A stretch of 64,000 bases of DNA, taken from Heloderma charlesbogerti. Lineage: Eukaryota > Chordata > Lepidosauria > Squamata > Helodermatidae. This document shows, piece by piece, positions 41,293-52,472 of this stretch. The DNA lies in assembly GCA_026122225.1 (NCBI GenBank), contig JANEZZ010001568.1:62001-126000 (forward strand), in the 5' to 3' direction. The position numbers were made by a program, and so were the translations under genes. How positions within the stretch are numbered: position 1 is the stretch's first letter; the number at the start of each line of letters is the position of its first letter. Under the pieces are notes generated by a model. That model was not told where the DNA came from and did no database searches. It saw only the letters and a list, made by a program, of their open reading frames with translations.

Positions 41293-41415
41293 CTTCTCTG
41301 CCGCCCCTTGGACTTCGGAGAACCATTTCTGCCCCTCCTTCCCCATCACAGGCCGAAAAGTTTCCCTTCTGGGGCTGGAAGCAGATTTATCTCTCGTCCT
41401 TGTGGGGCAGCTGCA

Positions 41416-41506
41416 ATGGGGCCGGTGTGGGCTCCTCCGGTGGCGATGGTGCTGCTGATGGGGCCATCCTTGGTCCCTGGGGCTGGAGGGAGGAAGGCGC
41501 CCCCAG
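41416..41506 (+). CDS. MHC class II beta chain, exon 1 (signal peptide, copy B)
   Basis: ATG at 41416 in a good context (GCAATGG) opens a 91-bp exon encoding MGPVWAPPVAMVLLMGPSLV and then PGAGGRKAPP: a short start, a hydrophobic core and a small-residue cleavage zone, as in class II beta leaders. The exon ends CCCCCAG|GTAAGG at 41506 with one base of a split codon (phase 1). This fits the two-base start of exon 2 at 49469 and would join as ...RKAPP-A-PHFLL. The start is chosen because it follows the X-Y module by 123 bp and gives the right length and phase. The minus-strand frame over the same DNA is a GC artefact. Later ATGs exist in frame (codons 11 and 15) but would cut into the hydrophobic core. 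Confidence 0.8.
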
Positions 41507-42390
41507 GTAAGGGGAGGAGCCATGCAGAAGGGGGGGCTGGAGAGAGACCCCCCCTTGTGCCCCTGGCCATCCCAGAGAGGCACCAAGTAAGCCTCCCCTG
41601 AGGAGCAGACCCCCCTAAACCCAAAGGCAGGCAGTCCCTGTGGAGAGAAAGGGGGCCAGAGGGATCCAAGCTCAGGGAGGGGCAGGTGGAAAAGCGAAGC
41701 GGGGCCCCCCGGGATCCTCACCCACCCGCCTCCCCACCGCTTCTGCCTCACCCCATTGCCTCTTGAGCTGAGCTGCCTCCACAGGAGTCGGGGCACTAGA
41801 GGCTCCGTCACCCCCGAGGAGGACCCTTTGGAAGGGGGGGCAGTGAAAGAGAAAGGGGGGCTTGCAGGGCAGAGCAGGGCAGGGGTGGGGAGGAGAGGAG
41901 CTGGTGGGGTCTGTGCTGAGATGGCGCACTTGGCAGACAGTCCTCCTGGATCAGGCCCAAGAGGGAGCTTGGCCTCGTTCTCCAAGCATGGCCCCCCAAG
42001 CTTGGCCCCCTAAGGGGTGTGTGAGAGCGAACTGAACCAGCCCCTCCCATCATCTGCCCCCTCCAGCCTTCCCTCTTGGCAGCCTCCTCTTGAGGAAAGC
42101 TCACCAGAAGTGGGGAGAGGCTCTTCCGCCCACGCTCAGCGCTGGGCCTGGCATCAGCCAAGAGCCCTTGAGCAGCCGGGTGACGGGCAGAAGCCCAGCC
42201 TGCACCCAGCAGGGAGCTGCAGTGATGAGGGACGTCTGCACCTGTGGAACTTCTGCCTGGCCCGCAGCTCTTAAGGGCAGAAAAGCCCTGCCAGGAAAGG
42301 GATGGTGGTCCCAGCCCTTCTCCCTTTCACTGCCACTCCAAACTCCCCCCACTCCCTCCTGCCCATCTCCAATGTGGGTAGAGTCCAGAG
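41507..42390 (+). other. Class II beta copy B intron 1, first part
   Basis: It starts with the donor GTAAGG. GC-rich, with several poly-G/C runs. No further exon is seen. The promoter/exon 1 segment that is missing from copy A ends at the direct repeat starting near 42391. Confidence 0.6.
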
Positions 42391-43160
42391 TGGGCTTGCA
42401 AAGTGACCCTGTGTGCATTGCATGGTCACTTATAATGTGCATGCAGGGACACCCATGCGCAAAGGTAAGATGCGTTAAACAACTGTTCATGGCTGTGATG
42501 GCATTTGTCAGTTGGGTGGTATATACATCTAAGGATGTAATTAATTAAAATACCAGACTTTGAGATTTACAGAGACCCTGGGAAGGCAGCTAAGGCTGCA
42601 ATCCTGCGCACACTGACCTAGCAGAAAGCCCAATTGTTCAGGCATCAGGAGTTTTAGGCATCAGGACCTTTAAAGGCATTGCAGTCATGAGAGCCCCCCC
42701 CCCCAGTTAAGAGTATGCAAATCAGCTTTTATGGGTTTTTAAAAATAAGATGTTCATATCAATGGGGGCATATTTTCAAGAGGAGGACAAGGGCCAGGCC
42801 ACACACAGCTCTAGACCCTTGCTTCCTAAAGGCACATTATATCGAAAAGGGGTGACAAAAAGGAGTAAAGATAATACTACTGCTAATAAAGTTTATTTAA
42901 TCCAAAATTAACTTCCAAACAGCTATGCAACTTTTTGAACACACATGAGATTGGATTGATAAGGACACTATTTTATTTTTTAAATATGTGTGTGCCTCCT
43001 GTTCCCTTTACAGTAACATTCATCTTGGGAATGGATTAAGCGCACCCAGAAACAAAGGTGGTGGGGAGAATGAGAAAGGACCAAAAAGCAGCAGGAAGAA
43101 AGAGAATTGCAGCAGACATCTATTCGTCAGAGACTGAATGTCAACCAGCGATTCTTTTTG

Positions 43161-43202
43161 CTCTTTGCTTGGAGAAGACACCAGTCTTCTCCAAGCAAAG
43201 AG
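43161..43202. repeat. Perfect inverted repeat, 19-nt arms, specific to copy B
   Basis: Arms 43161-43179 and 43184-43202 (CTCTTTGCTTGGAGAAGAC and its complement) flank a 4-nt loop. In copy A the matching place near 1826-1850 reads TTGCTCTTTGGAGAAGGACGG with a single arm, so the second arm is a local inverted duplication in B. Confidence 0.9.
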
Positions 43203-43299
43203 ACACCATCTTGGACACCGGTCGAGAGTGCTGGTCCCTGATTTTTCACACGTTTTCTTATGTTGCCTCTTCCTTTGCACTGCCGTGTGCTTCCTTACC

Positions 43300-43425
43300 T
43301 TACCTGGGGCCCTCCAGATGGCTTGGACTTCAACTCCCATCTGCCCCAGCCAGTATGGCCAATGGTCAGGGATGCTGGGAGAGGTAGTCCAAAGCACCTG
43401 GACGGTACCAGGTTGGGGGTGGCTG
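43300..43425. mobile_element. Palindromic hAT-like MITE (copy 2)
   Basis: The counterpart in copy B of the element at 1932-2055, with the same ends (CCCTCCAGATGGCTTGG...GTACCAGGTTGGGG). Shared position means the insertion predates the duplication. Confidence 0.65.
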
Positions 43426-43604
43426 GCGTAGGTGAGGGTCCGTCAGGGCATCTGTCTGGGTTGGGTTTTTCTGCTGCTGCTGCTCTATTTTGGTTGCATT
43501 GCGTAGGATTATTTATAATACATATATCCACACACAGTCAGAAAGGGATCGATTAAGGTTTTCCCTAAAAGGTGCATTAAAAAACTTTTAAATCAATATA
43601 TAAA

Positions 43605-43812
43605 AAATATGGGACAACATGGCTTGAAAAGAGGGTTAGACAAGGCATGGAGGAGAAGCTTATCAGTGGCCACTAGTCATGATTTGCTGCCTCCAGTTTC
43701 AGAGGCTGTGGAACATGGGCAGGAGGGAACGATTCCTCTCCTGCCCTGCTTGTGGGCTTCCCCTTGGGGCACCTGGCTGGCCACTGTGTGAACAGGATAG
43801 TGGACTAGAATT
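43605..43812 (+). mobile_element. CR1-clade LINE 3' tail fragment
   Basis: The counterpart of 2238-2482: GGAGGAGAAGCTTATCAG, CTCCAGTTTCAGAGGC, GGCCACTGTGTGAACAGGAT and GGACTAGA, then cut off at 43810. Confidence 0.75.
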
Positions 43813-44019
43813 TTTAGAAAAATGTGGTTGGTTTAATAATAGACAAATTTAATTTGATGCTGTCAAATGCTACTTAGTAAGGCTAAGAGTTAAAGACAAA
43901 TTTCTGTAAATGTTTGAGTGTTTTGATTCTGTTACATTATTGTAATATTCGTTAAAGGTGGCTTTTCATTCTAACAATATGTGGTTTCTCTGGAAGTTTT
44001 GTGGCTTATTATATCGAGC
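43813..44019. repeat. Degenerate array, left part, inverted relative to copy A
   Basis: The first 90 bp match 9500-9590 directly (GACAAATTTAATTTGATGC, GCTACTTAGTAAGGC). From about 43906 to 44015 the sequence matches the inverse complement of 9775-9870 (GTGGTTTCTCTGGAAGTTTTG against CCAGAGAAACCAC). The direction switch marks an inversion boundary near 43905. Confidence 0.65.
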
Positions 44020-47000
44020 CTGTTTGTCAGTCTGTTTCCCACCTCCCAGCTGAGCAGAGCAGAATAGAGGAAGCCGCTCCAGCTGGTCCAGGGACTACAG
44101 AAGCAAGCAAGCTCTCAGAGAGCTAGTGGACAGGGGGAGCAAACAGGAATTGGCCAGGGGAGTTCGGCAGGGGAGGTCAAGGGGGAGGCCCCTAACATTT
44201 TTTTTCATTTCTTTGTCCTGTAACACACACTTCCATACCAGTGGGACTCTGTTTTTAGCCTCCAGTGAGTAGAGGACAAAGCACCGGCTACTCTAGATCA
44301 ATCAGAAAGGTGGACACAAAAAGTAAGACATACTATGGAAGGACAAGACTCTCCAGTGGTGGTGACCTGCGAGCTGTGTGCCATGTTTGTTTTCTCGCCT
44401 GAGAACAACATGTGCAACAAGTGCAAGTTGATCACGCTGCTGGAAGAAAAAGTAAGAGGACTGGAGCGGTGAGTGGCGACCCTCCAGGGCATAAGAGAAC
44501 ATGAAGAGTGCTTGGACAGAACGGTGGAGCTACAGCAGCAAAGTGAAGAACAGAAGCTAGAAGAGTAACAGCAAGCTGAGGCAGAAGAGGGAAATGCTGA
44601 GGTGAGGAAAAATGCAGTCGAGGATACTCCTTGGAAAAGGGTGACAGTTAGGAGAAGAAGAACTAGAAGCCACTCTGCACCAGTGGAGGCAGTGGAACTA
44701 GGGAACCGTTTCGAGGTACTTGAAGATGAGACTGGAGGGCAGCCTGCAGAGGAAGAACTATAGGGGAACCTACATGAGAATGAGCAAGAGGCTGAAGGTC
44801 AGAAAAGCAGAGGCGATGAAACCAAGGCCTACAAGAAGAAGAGAAGAGTAGTAGTAGTGGGAGACTCCTTGCTGCGTGGGATCGAAACGCAAGTATGTCC
44901 CAAAGACCCATGGACTCGCCAGGTATGTTGTCTCCCGGGAGGACAGATTAGAGACGTGACTGAGAGGTTGCCTGCACTCATAAAGCCCACTGACAGATAT
45001 CCCTTTCTTCTCATCCATGTGGGAACAAATGATACCTCCAAGTGGAGCTACGAAGAAGTCACGTCAGACTTTGAAGCTTTGGGAAAGAAACTCAAGAACT
45101 TTGGGGCCAAGATGTTTTTCTCATCCATCCTTCCAGTAGTCAGAAGAGGGATAGAAAGGGAAAGAAAAATACTCTGGGTGAATGACTGGCTACGAAGGTG
45201 GTGCCAACATGAGAGATTTGCATTCTGGGTCTATGGGCTATACTTCATGGAAATGACTGTTGGCGAGGGACGGGTTGCACCTCACAAAGGCTGGGAAGAA
45301 TGTGTTTAGCCACAGCATGAAGAACTTCATCAGGAGGGCTTTAAACTGAATCCTACAGGGAAGGGAGACATAAAGTTGGGGGTAACAATGGACGAAGGTG
45401 CATGCACTGCAATGAACAGCTCTGATAGCGCCCAATAATAGTCTTCAGACACATGTAGGAAGAAAGCCAGACTATGAAGCACATGGTCTTCGATGTCTAT
45501 ATACTAATGCCCAGAGTATGGGAAACAAACAGTACGAACTTGAACTCTTAATACAAGAGGGAAATTATGACCTGATAGGTATAACTGAGACTTGGTGGGA
45601 TGACTCTCATGACTGGAATACAGCAGTTGAAGGATATAACTTGTTCAAAAAGAACAGGAGGAACAGAAAGGGAGGTGGGGTTGCACTGTATGTGAAAAAT
45701 ACATATCTCTGCACAGAAATACAGGAGGAGGAGCTTGGTAGCCCCATCGAGAGCATCTGGATCAAAATAAATGGAGCAAAGAATAAAAGGAACCTGGTGG
45801 TCGGAGTCTAGTACCGGCCACCCAATCAAGGAGAAGACGAGGATGAAACTTTTGAAAAGCAAATAGCCAATGTTTCAAGGAAGCATGATGTAGTAGTAAT
45901 GGGGGACTTCGATTTCCCTGATATTTGTTGGGAGACGAATTCTGCAAAACATGGCCCCTCCAGGAAATTCCTGACTTGTGTGGCGGATACCTTCCTCCTA
46001 CAGAACATGGAGGAAGGAACTAGAGGATCGGCTATCCTTGACTTGATCCTAACCAACAGTGGATAAAGTGGACTTAGTGGATAAAGTAGCAGTTACAGGA
46101 ACTCTGGGGGAAAGCGACCATGTTGTACTTGAATTCTTGGTTCTAAGGGAAGCAAAAGCCGAGTGTAGTCAAACGCGTACCCTGGATTTTAGGAAAGCTG
46201 ATTTTCATAAACTCAGAACAATGATCAGTAAGGTCCCATGGCAAGCGACGCTAAAGAGAAAAGGAGTCCAAGATGGGTGGGAGCTTTTAACAAAGGAAAT
46301 TCTCAAGGCACAATTACAAACAATTCCAACAAGAAAAAAAGGTGGAAGACAACAGAAGAAGCCAAGATGGCCTCACAAAAAGCTTAGGGATGACCTGAAA
46401 ACAGAAAAGGACACATATAGGAAGTGGAAGGAAGGCCAAGCTACAAAGGAAGAGTACAGGCAGGTAGCACAGAATTGAAGGGATGGTGTCAGGAAGGCTA
46501 AAGCTGAGAACGAGCTGAGGTTAGCGAGGGTGGCTAAAAGCAACAAAAAGGCTTTCTTCAGCTACGTGCATAGTAAAAGGCAGAGGAAAGAAATGGTTGT
46601 TCAGCTGTTAACTAAGGATGGCAAAATAATAACAGATGACAAAGAAAAGGCAGAGGTGCTCAATTCCTACTTTGGCTCAGTCTTCTCCCAGAAGAGGGTG
46701 TTTGACCCCCATGGCAAAGGCGAAGTACAGGCTGAAGGGGCAGGATTGCAGCTTGAGATCGATAGGCATATGGTCAAGGAACACCTAATTACTTTGAATG
46801 AGTTCAAATCTCCAGGGCCAGATGAACTGCATCCTAGAGTAATAAAGGAACTGGCAGAAGAAGTCTCAGAGCCACTGTCTATTCTCTTTGAGAAATCATG
46901 GAGGACCGGTGAAGTGCCAGAGGACTGGAGGAGGGCTAATGTTGTCCCTATCTTCAAAAAGGGCAAAAAGGAGGAGCCTGGGAACTACGGACCAATCAGT

Positions 47001-48300
47001 CTGACATCAATCCCTGGGAAAATTCCGGAGCAGATTCTAAAGCAATCCATCTGTGAGCACCTTGACAACAATGCCGTGATTACTCGAAGCCCAATGAATC
47101 TGATCTCATTTTTTTATCAGGACACCTCCCTTGTGGACCGTAGGAATGCTGTGGACATAATATACCTTGACTTCAGCAAAGCTTTCGACAAAGTGCCCCA
47201 TGATATCCTGATAAGCAAACTAGCTCAAAGTGGGCTAGATGAAACCACTCTCAGGTGGATCCACAGTTGGCTACAGAATCGGACTGAAACACTGCTTATC
47301 AATGGGATCTTCTCAAACTGGGGAGAGGTAATGAGCGGGGTACCACAGGGCTCAGTCCTTGGCCCAGTGCTCTTCAACATTTTTATGAATGAGTTGGAGG
47401 AGGAGGTGCAGGAAATGCTGATCAAATTTGCAGATGACATAAAATTGGGCAGGACAGCTAATACTTTGGAAGACAGAAACAAAATTCAACATGATCTTGA
47501 TAGACTGGAGCGCTGGGCAGAAAACAACAGAATGAAATTTAATAGGGATCAATGCTAAGTTCTGCATGTAGAAAGAGAAACCAAATGCACAGTTACAAGA
47601 TGGGGGATACGTGGCTCAACAACACTGCAAGCGAGAAGGATCTTGGAATTGTTGTCGATCACAAGCTGAATATGAGCCAACAATGTGATGTGGCTGCAAA
47701 AAAGGCAAATGCTCTTTGGGCTGCATTAATAGAAGCATAGCTTCGAAATCCCAGGAAGAACTAGTTCCCCTCTACTCAGCACTGGTTAGGCCTCATCTGG
47801 AGTACTATGTCCAGTTCTGGGCACCACACTTTAAGAAGGATGCAGACAAGCTGGAGAGGGTTCAGAGGAAGGCAACAAATGTGATCAGGGCAATGGAAAC
47901 AAAGCCCGATGAAGAGAGATCTGGGCATGTTTAGCCTTGAGAAGACTGAAGGGAGATAGGATAGCACTCTTGAAAGACTTGAAGGACTTGAAAGGCAGTC
48001 ACAGAGAGGAAGGCCAGGATCTCTTCTCGATCATCCCAGTGTGCAGGACACGGAACAATGGGCTCAAGTGACAGGAAGCCAGATTCCGGCTGAACATCAG
48101 GAAAAACTTCCTTTTAGAGCAATACGACAATGGAACCCATTCCCTAGGGAGGTGGGGGGCTCTCCCACACTGGAGGCATTCAAGATGGGGCTGGACAGCC
48201 ATCTGTCAGGGATGCCCTGACTTGGATTCCTGCATTGAGCAGGGGGTTGGACTAGATGGTCTTATAGGCCACTTCCAACCCTACTATTCTATGATTCTAT
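44020..48300 (+). mobile_element. Near full-length CR1 LINE, decayed
   Basis: A 4.3-kb plus-strand CR1. It has a GC-rich 5' part (44020-44330). ORF1 starts at ATG 44335 (MEGQDSPVVVTCELC) with a cysteine cluster CELCAMF...CNKCKLITLL and a SGNH esterase (VVVGDSLLRGIETQVC at about 44850, HVGTNDTSKWSYEEV at 45015). ORF2 starts near 45518 with the endonuclease ([38 protein letters not shown]). The reverse transcriptase follows (46530-47930) with VDIIYLDFSKAFDKVPHDIL, GVPQGSVLGPVLFN and IKFADDIKLG. The 3' end has ATTCTATGATTCTATG at 48286-48301. Stops in ORF1 (near 44475, 44566 and 44760) and in ORF2 (near 45810, 46063 and 46477) plus shifts inactivate it. Confidence 0.93.
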
Positions 48301-48560
48301 GAACCCATCCAGTCTGGACTGCCTGGTGAATTTGGTTGATTTGGCTCACTTGGAAGTTGCTGTTCTGCATCATTTTCCTTGAATATGAACTGTTGCCCAG
48401 AACAGATACCAGAACGTGGCTTCTGTGGAAGTTTTGTGGCTTATTGTGCCCCCACCATGCAGTTATGTGTGACTGCTGAGTCTGGTTGATTTTGGTCATT
48501 TGGAAGTGGCCGTTCCGGGCTGTTCCACATGTGTTCTGGGCATTATAGGATTAGTAATAT
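48301..48560. repeat. Degenerate array, right part
   Basis: Two units in inverse orientation to those at 8816-9870: TTTGGCTCACTTGGAAGTTGC at 48343 and GTCATTTGGAAGTGGCCG at 48497, about 150 bp apart. The CR1 inserted within this array. Confidence 0.6.
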
Positions 48561-49468
48561 TATATTTGCAAGGGCTTTTATCCTAAAACATTGTTCTCAA
48601 GTGTCTCTAATGCTTGCCCCAGTTTTTGGCATTTTTCTTTTTAAATAAAGGGCCCATTCCGGCTTTTACACTCTCCCCGTCCTGCATGTGCCTGGGGCTT
48701 TCCAGGGTGTAAGTGGGAAGGTCCCTGCCCCAAGGAGCTTCCAGTCCCAAACTGGGGCCTAGGCAAGCAGCAGAGGGAGGGGAGGGTGGGGGGAGACTCT
48801 GAGTGCCTGCGCCAGCTGCATGGCTTTGGCTTGGCCGCAGGCTCCCCAAGAGGAAAGACAAGCATGCCCGGGGTTGTCCTGCCCTCGTCTCTGCCTGGGG
48901 AGGGAGATCTGGTACTGCCCAGTGATAGGAGCAGCAGCAAAATTCTGAAATTTCTGGAGCTGTTTTCAGAACACAAGAACCTCAGAAGGGCCCTGCTGGG
49001 TCAGATCCAGGGTCCCTCTAGTCCAGCATTCTGTGCACAGAGTGGCCAACCAGGTGTTGATCAGGAACCCACAAGCACGGCACCCTCCCGCCCCTGTTCC
49101 CCGGCAACTGGTGTACAGGGGCTTGCTGCCTCTGGTCCTGGAGGCGGCACATGGCCCCAGTCCTTCTCCACCAGGGAAGGCACAGCGAAAAGGGGGCATC
49201 CCGATGAACCCAGGAATCTCTTTTCCAAATGAGGCGTGCGTGCCCAGACTCCCAGGGCGAGCGGGCCCAGCTGCGACACCCCCTTGGCTGAAGGCGCTGA
49301 ACGGGGGCGCAGGCGCCTTCCCCCCACGGGGCCTGGCCAGCGTGGCTTGAGGCTGGGGGGGGCAAGCGGGCAGCGGCATCTGAGGCGCCCCTCACTCGGC
49401 GGTGCAGCCGGAGCCCCCTCCGTGGCGCCCGCCCGCTTTCTCTGACCGACCCCCATCTTCCCCCGCAG
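48561..49468. repeat. Duplicated block B3 (end of intron 1 of copy B)
   Basis: It matches 9871-10835, including GGTCCCTGCCCCAAGGAGC and GGTTGTCCTGCCCTCG. A minus-strand LINE tail at 48975-49150 (CTGGGTCAGATCCAGGGTCC, CTGTTCCCCGGCAACTGG) is the counterpart of 10285-10515. It ends at the acceptor CCCCGCAG of exon 2. Confidence 0.75.
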
Positions 49469-49741
49469 CCCCCCACTTCCTGCTCCAGGGGAAATGGGAC
49501 TGCCGCTTTGCCCACGGGACGCAGCCGGTGCGCTTCCACTACGCGGAGATCTACGGCCGGCAGCGCTACGCCCACTTCGACAGCGCCCCGGGCCGGTGGG
49601 TGGCCGACGCGGCGTGGGCCGAGCCAGACGTCCGGCGCTGGAACCAGGACAAGGCGCTGCTGCGGGCCGGGATGGCCGTGTTGGAGCGCTTCTGCCGGCA
49701 CAACTACGAGATCCTGGGGCCTTTCGCCCACGCGCGGCGGG
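49469..49741 (+). CDS. MHC class II beta chain, beta-1 domain exon 2 (copy B)
   Basis: A 273-bp exon with a CCCCGCAG acceptor and a GGG|GTGAGT-type donor, phase 1 at both ends, open throughout, following exon 1 at 41416-41506. It encodes the peptide-binding beta-1 domain: PHFLLQGKWDCRF with the first cysteine, a YGRQRYAHFDS strand, RRWNQDKALL with the conserved Trp and Asn, and FCRHNYE with the second cysteine and His-Asn. Cysteine spacing is 64, as in classical chains. Oddities: the N-glycosylation sequence usual after the first cysteine (NGT) is HGT here. The RFLDRY segment is replaced by RFHYAEIY. The helix residue before the conserved Trp is Arg rather than Tyr. It may be a non-classical or fast-evolving chain. 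Downstream exons are not in the window. Confidence 0.88.
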
Positions 49742-50043
49742 GTGAGTCGGGGTCCCGGCCAGGGCCAGGCAGGCAAGGGGGGCGCGGAGAGGGGAGGGGG
49801 GGCGTCTCCTCCAAGCGCCGGGGGGGGTCTCTGTGGGCGGGGCCCAGCCCGCTCTCAGGCTCCTTCCTGTCGTCATGGGCTGGGGCTGCAGAGGAGACCC
49901 CTTTGAGAGAAGCCCCCCCCATGAATGGGAGACCAAAGGCGGTGATGGGCGGGACGGAGGGCAGCGAGGAGGAGACCGAGGGAGCGGGGGCAGAGGCAGG
50001 AGCGGGGTTTGAAGGGTCTCTCTCTCTCCTCTTCGCTCTGCAG
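49742..50043 (+). other. Start of intron 2 of class II beta copy B
   Basis: GC-rich, starting GTGAGTCGGGG. No Ig-C1 exon is recognised before the BovB insertion at 50044. The sequence is unlike that after exon 2 of copy A. Confidence 0.55.
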
Positions 50044-52145
50044 TTTTTGTTGTTGTTCAGTCGTTCAGTCGCGTCCGACTCTTCGTGACCCCACGGACCA
50101 CAGCACGCCAGGCCTTACTGTCCTGCGTTCTCTCCCGGAGCGTGCTCAAGTCCATATTCATTGCATCAGTGATGCTATCCAGCCTTCTCATCCTCTGCCG
50201 TCCCCTTCTCCTTTTGCCTTCAGTCTTTCCCAGCATCAGGGTCTTTTCCAGAGAGTTTTCTCGTCGCATTAGGTGGCCAAAATATTTGAGCTTCAGCTTC
50301 AGTATCTGTCCTTCCAATGAGCACTCAGGGTTGATTTCCTTCAGGATGGACTGATTTGACCTCCTTGCAGTCCAGGGGACTCGTAAGAGTCTTCTCCAGC
50401 ACCACAGTTCGAAAGCATCAATTCTTCGGCGCTCAGCCTTCCTTATAGTCCAGCTCTCACAGCCATACATTACTACTGGGAAAACCATAGCTTTGATTAG
50501 ACGGACCTTTGTCGGCAAGGTGATGTCTCTGCTTCTTACTATGCTGTCTAGGTTTGCCATAGCTTTCCTCCCAAGGAGCAAGCGTCTTTTAATTTCATGG
50601 CTACAGTCACCGTCTGCGGTGATCTTGGAGCCCAAGAAAGTAAAATCTGTCACTGCTTCCATTTCTTCCCCTTCCATATGCCAGGAAGTGATGGGGCCAG
50701 ATGCCATGATCTTAGTTTTTTTAATGTTGAGTTTCAAACCAGCTTTTGCACTCTCCTCTTTCACCCTCAACAAGAGGCTCTTGAGATCCTCTTCACTTTC
50801 TGCCATTAGGGTGGTATCATCTGCATATCGGAGGTTGTTGATAATTCTCCCGGCAATCTTAATTCTGACCTCTGATTCATCCAACCCGGCGTTTCTCATG
50901 ATGTACTCTGCATATAACTTAAATAAGCAGGGTGACAATATGCAGCCTTGTCATACTCCTTTCCCAATTTTGAACCAATCGGTTGTTCCATGTCTGGTTC
51001 TTACTGTTGCTTCTTGACCCTCGTGCAGCTTTCTCATTAGACAGGTAAGGTGGTCTGGTACTCCCATCACTTTAAGAATTTGCCACAGTTTGTTGTGATC
51101 CACACAATCAAAGGCTTTAGCGTAGTCAGTGAAGCAGAAATAGACGTTTTTCTGGAATTCTCTTGCTTTCTCCATGATGCAGCGAACATTGGCGATTTGA
51201 TCTCTAGTTCCTCTGCCTCTTCGAAACCCAGCTTGTACTTCTGGTAGTTCTTGGTTCGCATACTGCTGAAGCCTAGCTTGTAGGATTTTGAGCATCACCT
51301 TGCTGGCATGTGAAATGAGCGCAATTGTGCGGTAGTTTGAACACTCTTTGGCATTGCCCTTCTTTGGAATTGGAATGTAAACTGACCTTTTCCAGTCTTG
51401 CGGCCATTGTTGAGTGTTCCAAATTTGTTGGCATATTGAATGCAGCACTTTAACAGCATCATCTTTTAGGATTTTAAATAGCTCAGCTGGAATACTGTCA
51501 TCTCCACTAGCTTTGTTGTTAGTAATGCTTCCTAAGGCCCACTTGACTTCACTTTCTAGGATGTCCGGCTCAAGTTCAGTGACCGCACTATCATGGCTAT
51601 CAGGGACATTCAGATCTTTCCTGTATAGTTCTTCTGTGTATTCTTGCCACCTCTTCTTAATCTCATCTGCTTCTGTGAGGTCCCTGCCTTCTTTGTCCTT
51701 TATCATGGCTCTCTTTGCACAAAACGTTCCCTTGAGATCTCCGATTTTCTTGAAGAGATCTCTAGTCTTTCCCATTCTGTTGTTTTCCTCGATTTCTTTG
51801 CATTGTTCATTTAAGAAGGCCTTCTTGTCTCTCCTTCCTATTCTCTGGAACTCTGCATTCAGTTGGGTATATCTTCCCCTTTCTCCCTTGCTTTTTGCTT
51901 CCCTTCTTTCCTCAGCTACTTGTAAAGCCTCCTCAGACAGCCACTTGGCTTTCGTGCATTTCTTTTTCTTTGGGTTGGATTTCGTTGCTGCCTCCTCAAC
52001 AATGTTACAGACCTCCGTCCATAGTTCCTCAGGCACTCTGTCTATCAGGTCTAATCCCTGAAATCTATTCCTCACCTCCACTGTATATTCATCAGGGATA
52101 TGATTTAGGTCATACCTGAATGGTTTAGTGGTTGGGGTTTTATCT
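50044..52145 (-). mobile_element. 5'-truncated BovB LINE, subfamily 1, one nonsense codon
   Basis: A 2.1-kb minus-strand copy. Its frame runs from the end of the endonuclease (KPFRYDLNHIPDEYTVEVRN at about 52130-52080) through linker and reverse transcriptase to RTRLND at 50060. Motifs: FRRGRGTRDQIANVRC, YFCFTDYAKAFDCVDHNK, NNLRYADDTTLMAESEEDL, MYGCESWTIRKAERR. The two open parts (52081-50951 and 50938-50057) are in the same frame. They are separated by a TGA where relatives have CGA (GKGVRQGC), a single transition. The 5' end abuts a (TTAC)n tract. It sits in intron 2 of class II beta copy B. Confidence 0.94.
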
Positions 52146-52335
52146 TTTACTTACTTACTTACTTATTTATTTAAATCATTTCTTGGCTGCCTTTCAAAAT
52201 AATATATTTTCGAGGCCGTCTTAAAAGTCTTCAAGGACGGAGCACGGCGGACCTCCGATGGCAGCTTGTTCCAAAGGTGTGGGGCTGCTGCAGAGAAGGC
52301 CCTCTCACGTGTGGTCACCGTGTGGGGGGGCACTT
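52146..52335 (-). mobile_element. LINE ORF2 carboxy-terminal fragment
   Basis: A (TTAC)n/(TTTA)n tract is followed on the minus strand by a frame containing TTRERAFSAAAPHLWNKLPS and EVRRAPSLKTFK, the carboxy end of an L2/CR1-type polyprotein. The fragment is short. Confidence 0.65.
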
Positions 52336-52425
52336 GTGACTCCCCCCAATACACAGATCTAGACACAGGCAGAGCAGGCTCAGAAGCCTCCCACTGAATC
52401 CCCCTCCCCACGGGCAGTAGGGCAG

Positions 52426-52472
52426 GGCAGGGCAGAGCAGGGCAGGGCAGAGCAGGGCAGGGAGACACACGC
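52426..52472. repeat. (GGGCA)n minisatellite
   Basis: About nine 5-bp units of GGGCA with GAGCA variants in tandem. Confidence 0.9.

Larger units (their letters stand above)
42391..43604. repeat. Duplicated block B2 (intron 1 of copy B)
   Basis: It matches 1086-2235. It begins with the right-hand direct repeat (GCAAAGTGACCCTGTGTGC...CAGGGACACCCATGCGC). A local duplication of GGCATCAGG is present near 42640-42665. A poly-C run lies near 42692. No gene is seen. Confidence 0.75.

Noticed and set aside
41152..41985. Minus-strand open frame (277 codons) over promoter and exon 1 of copy B
   Set aside because: Low-complexity translation, no domain, and it overlaps the better-supported plus-strand promoter and leader exon.
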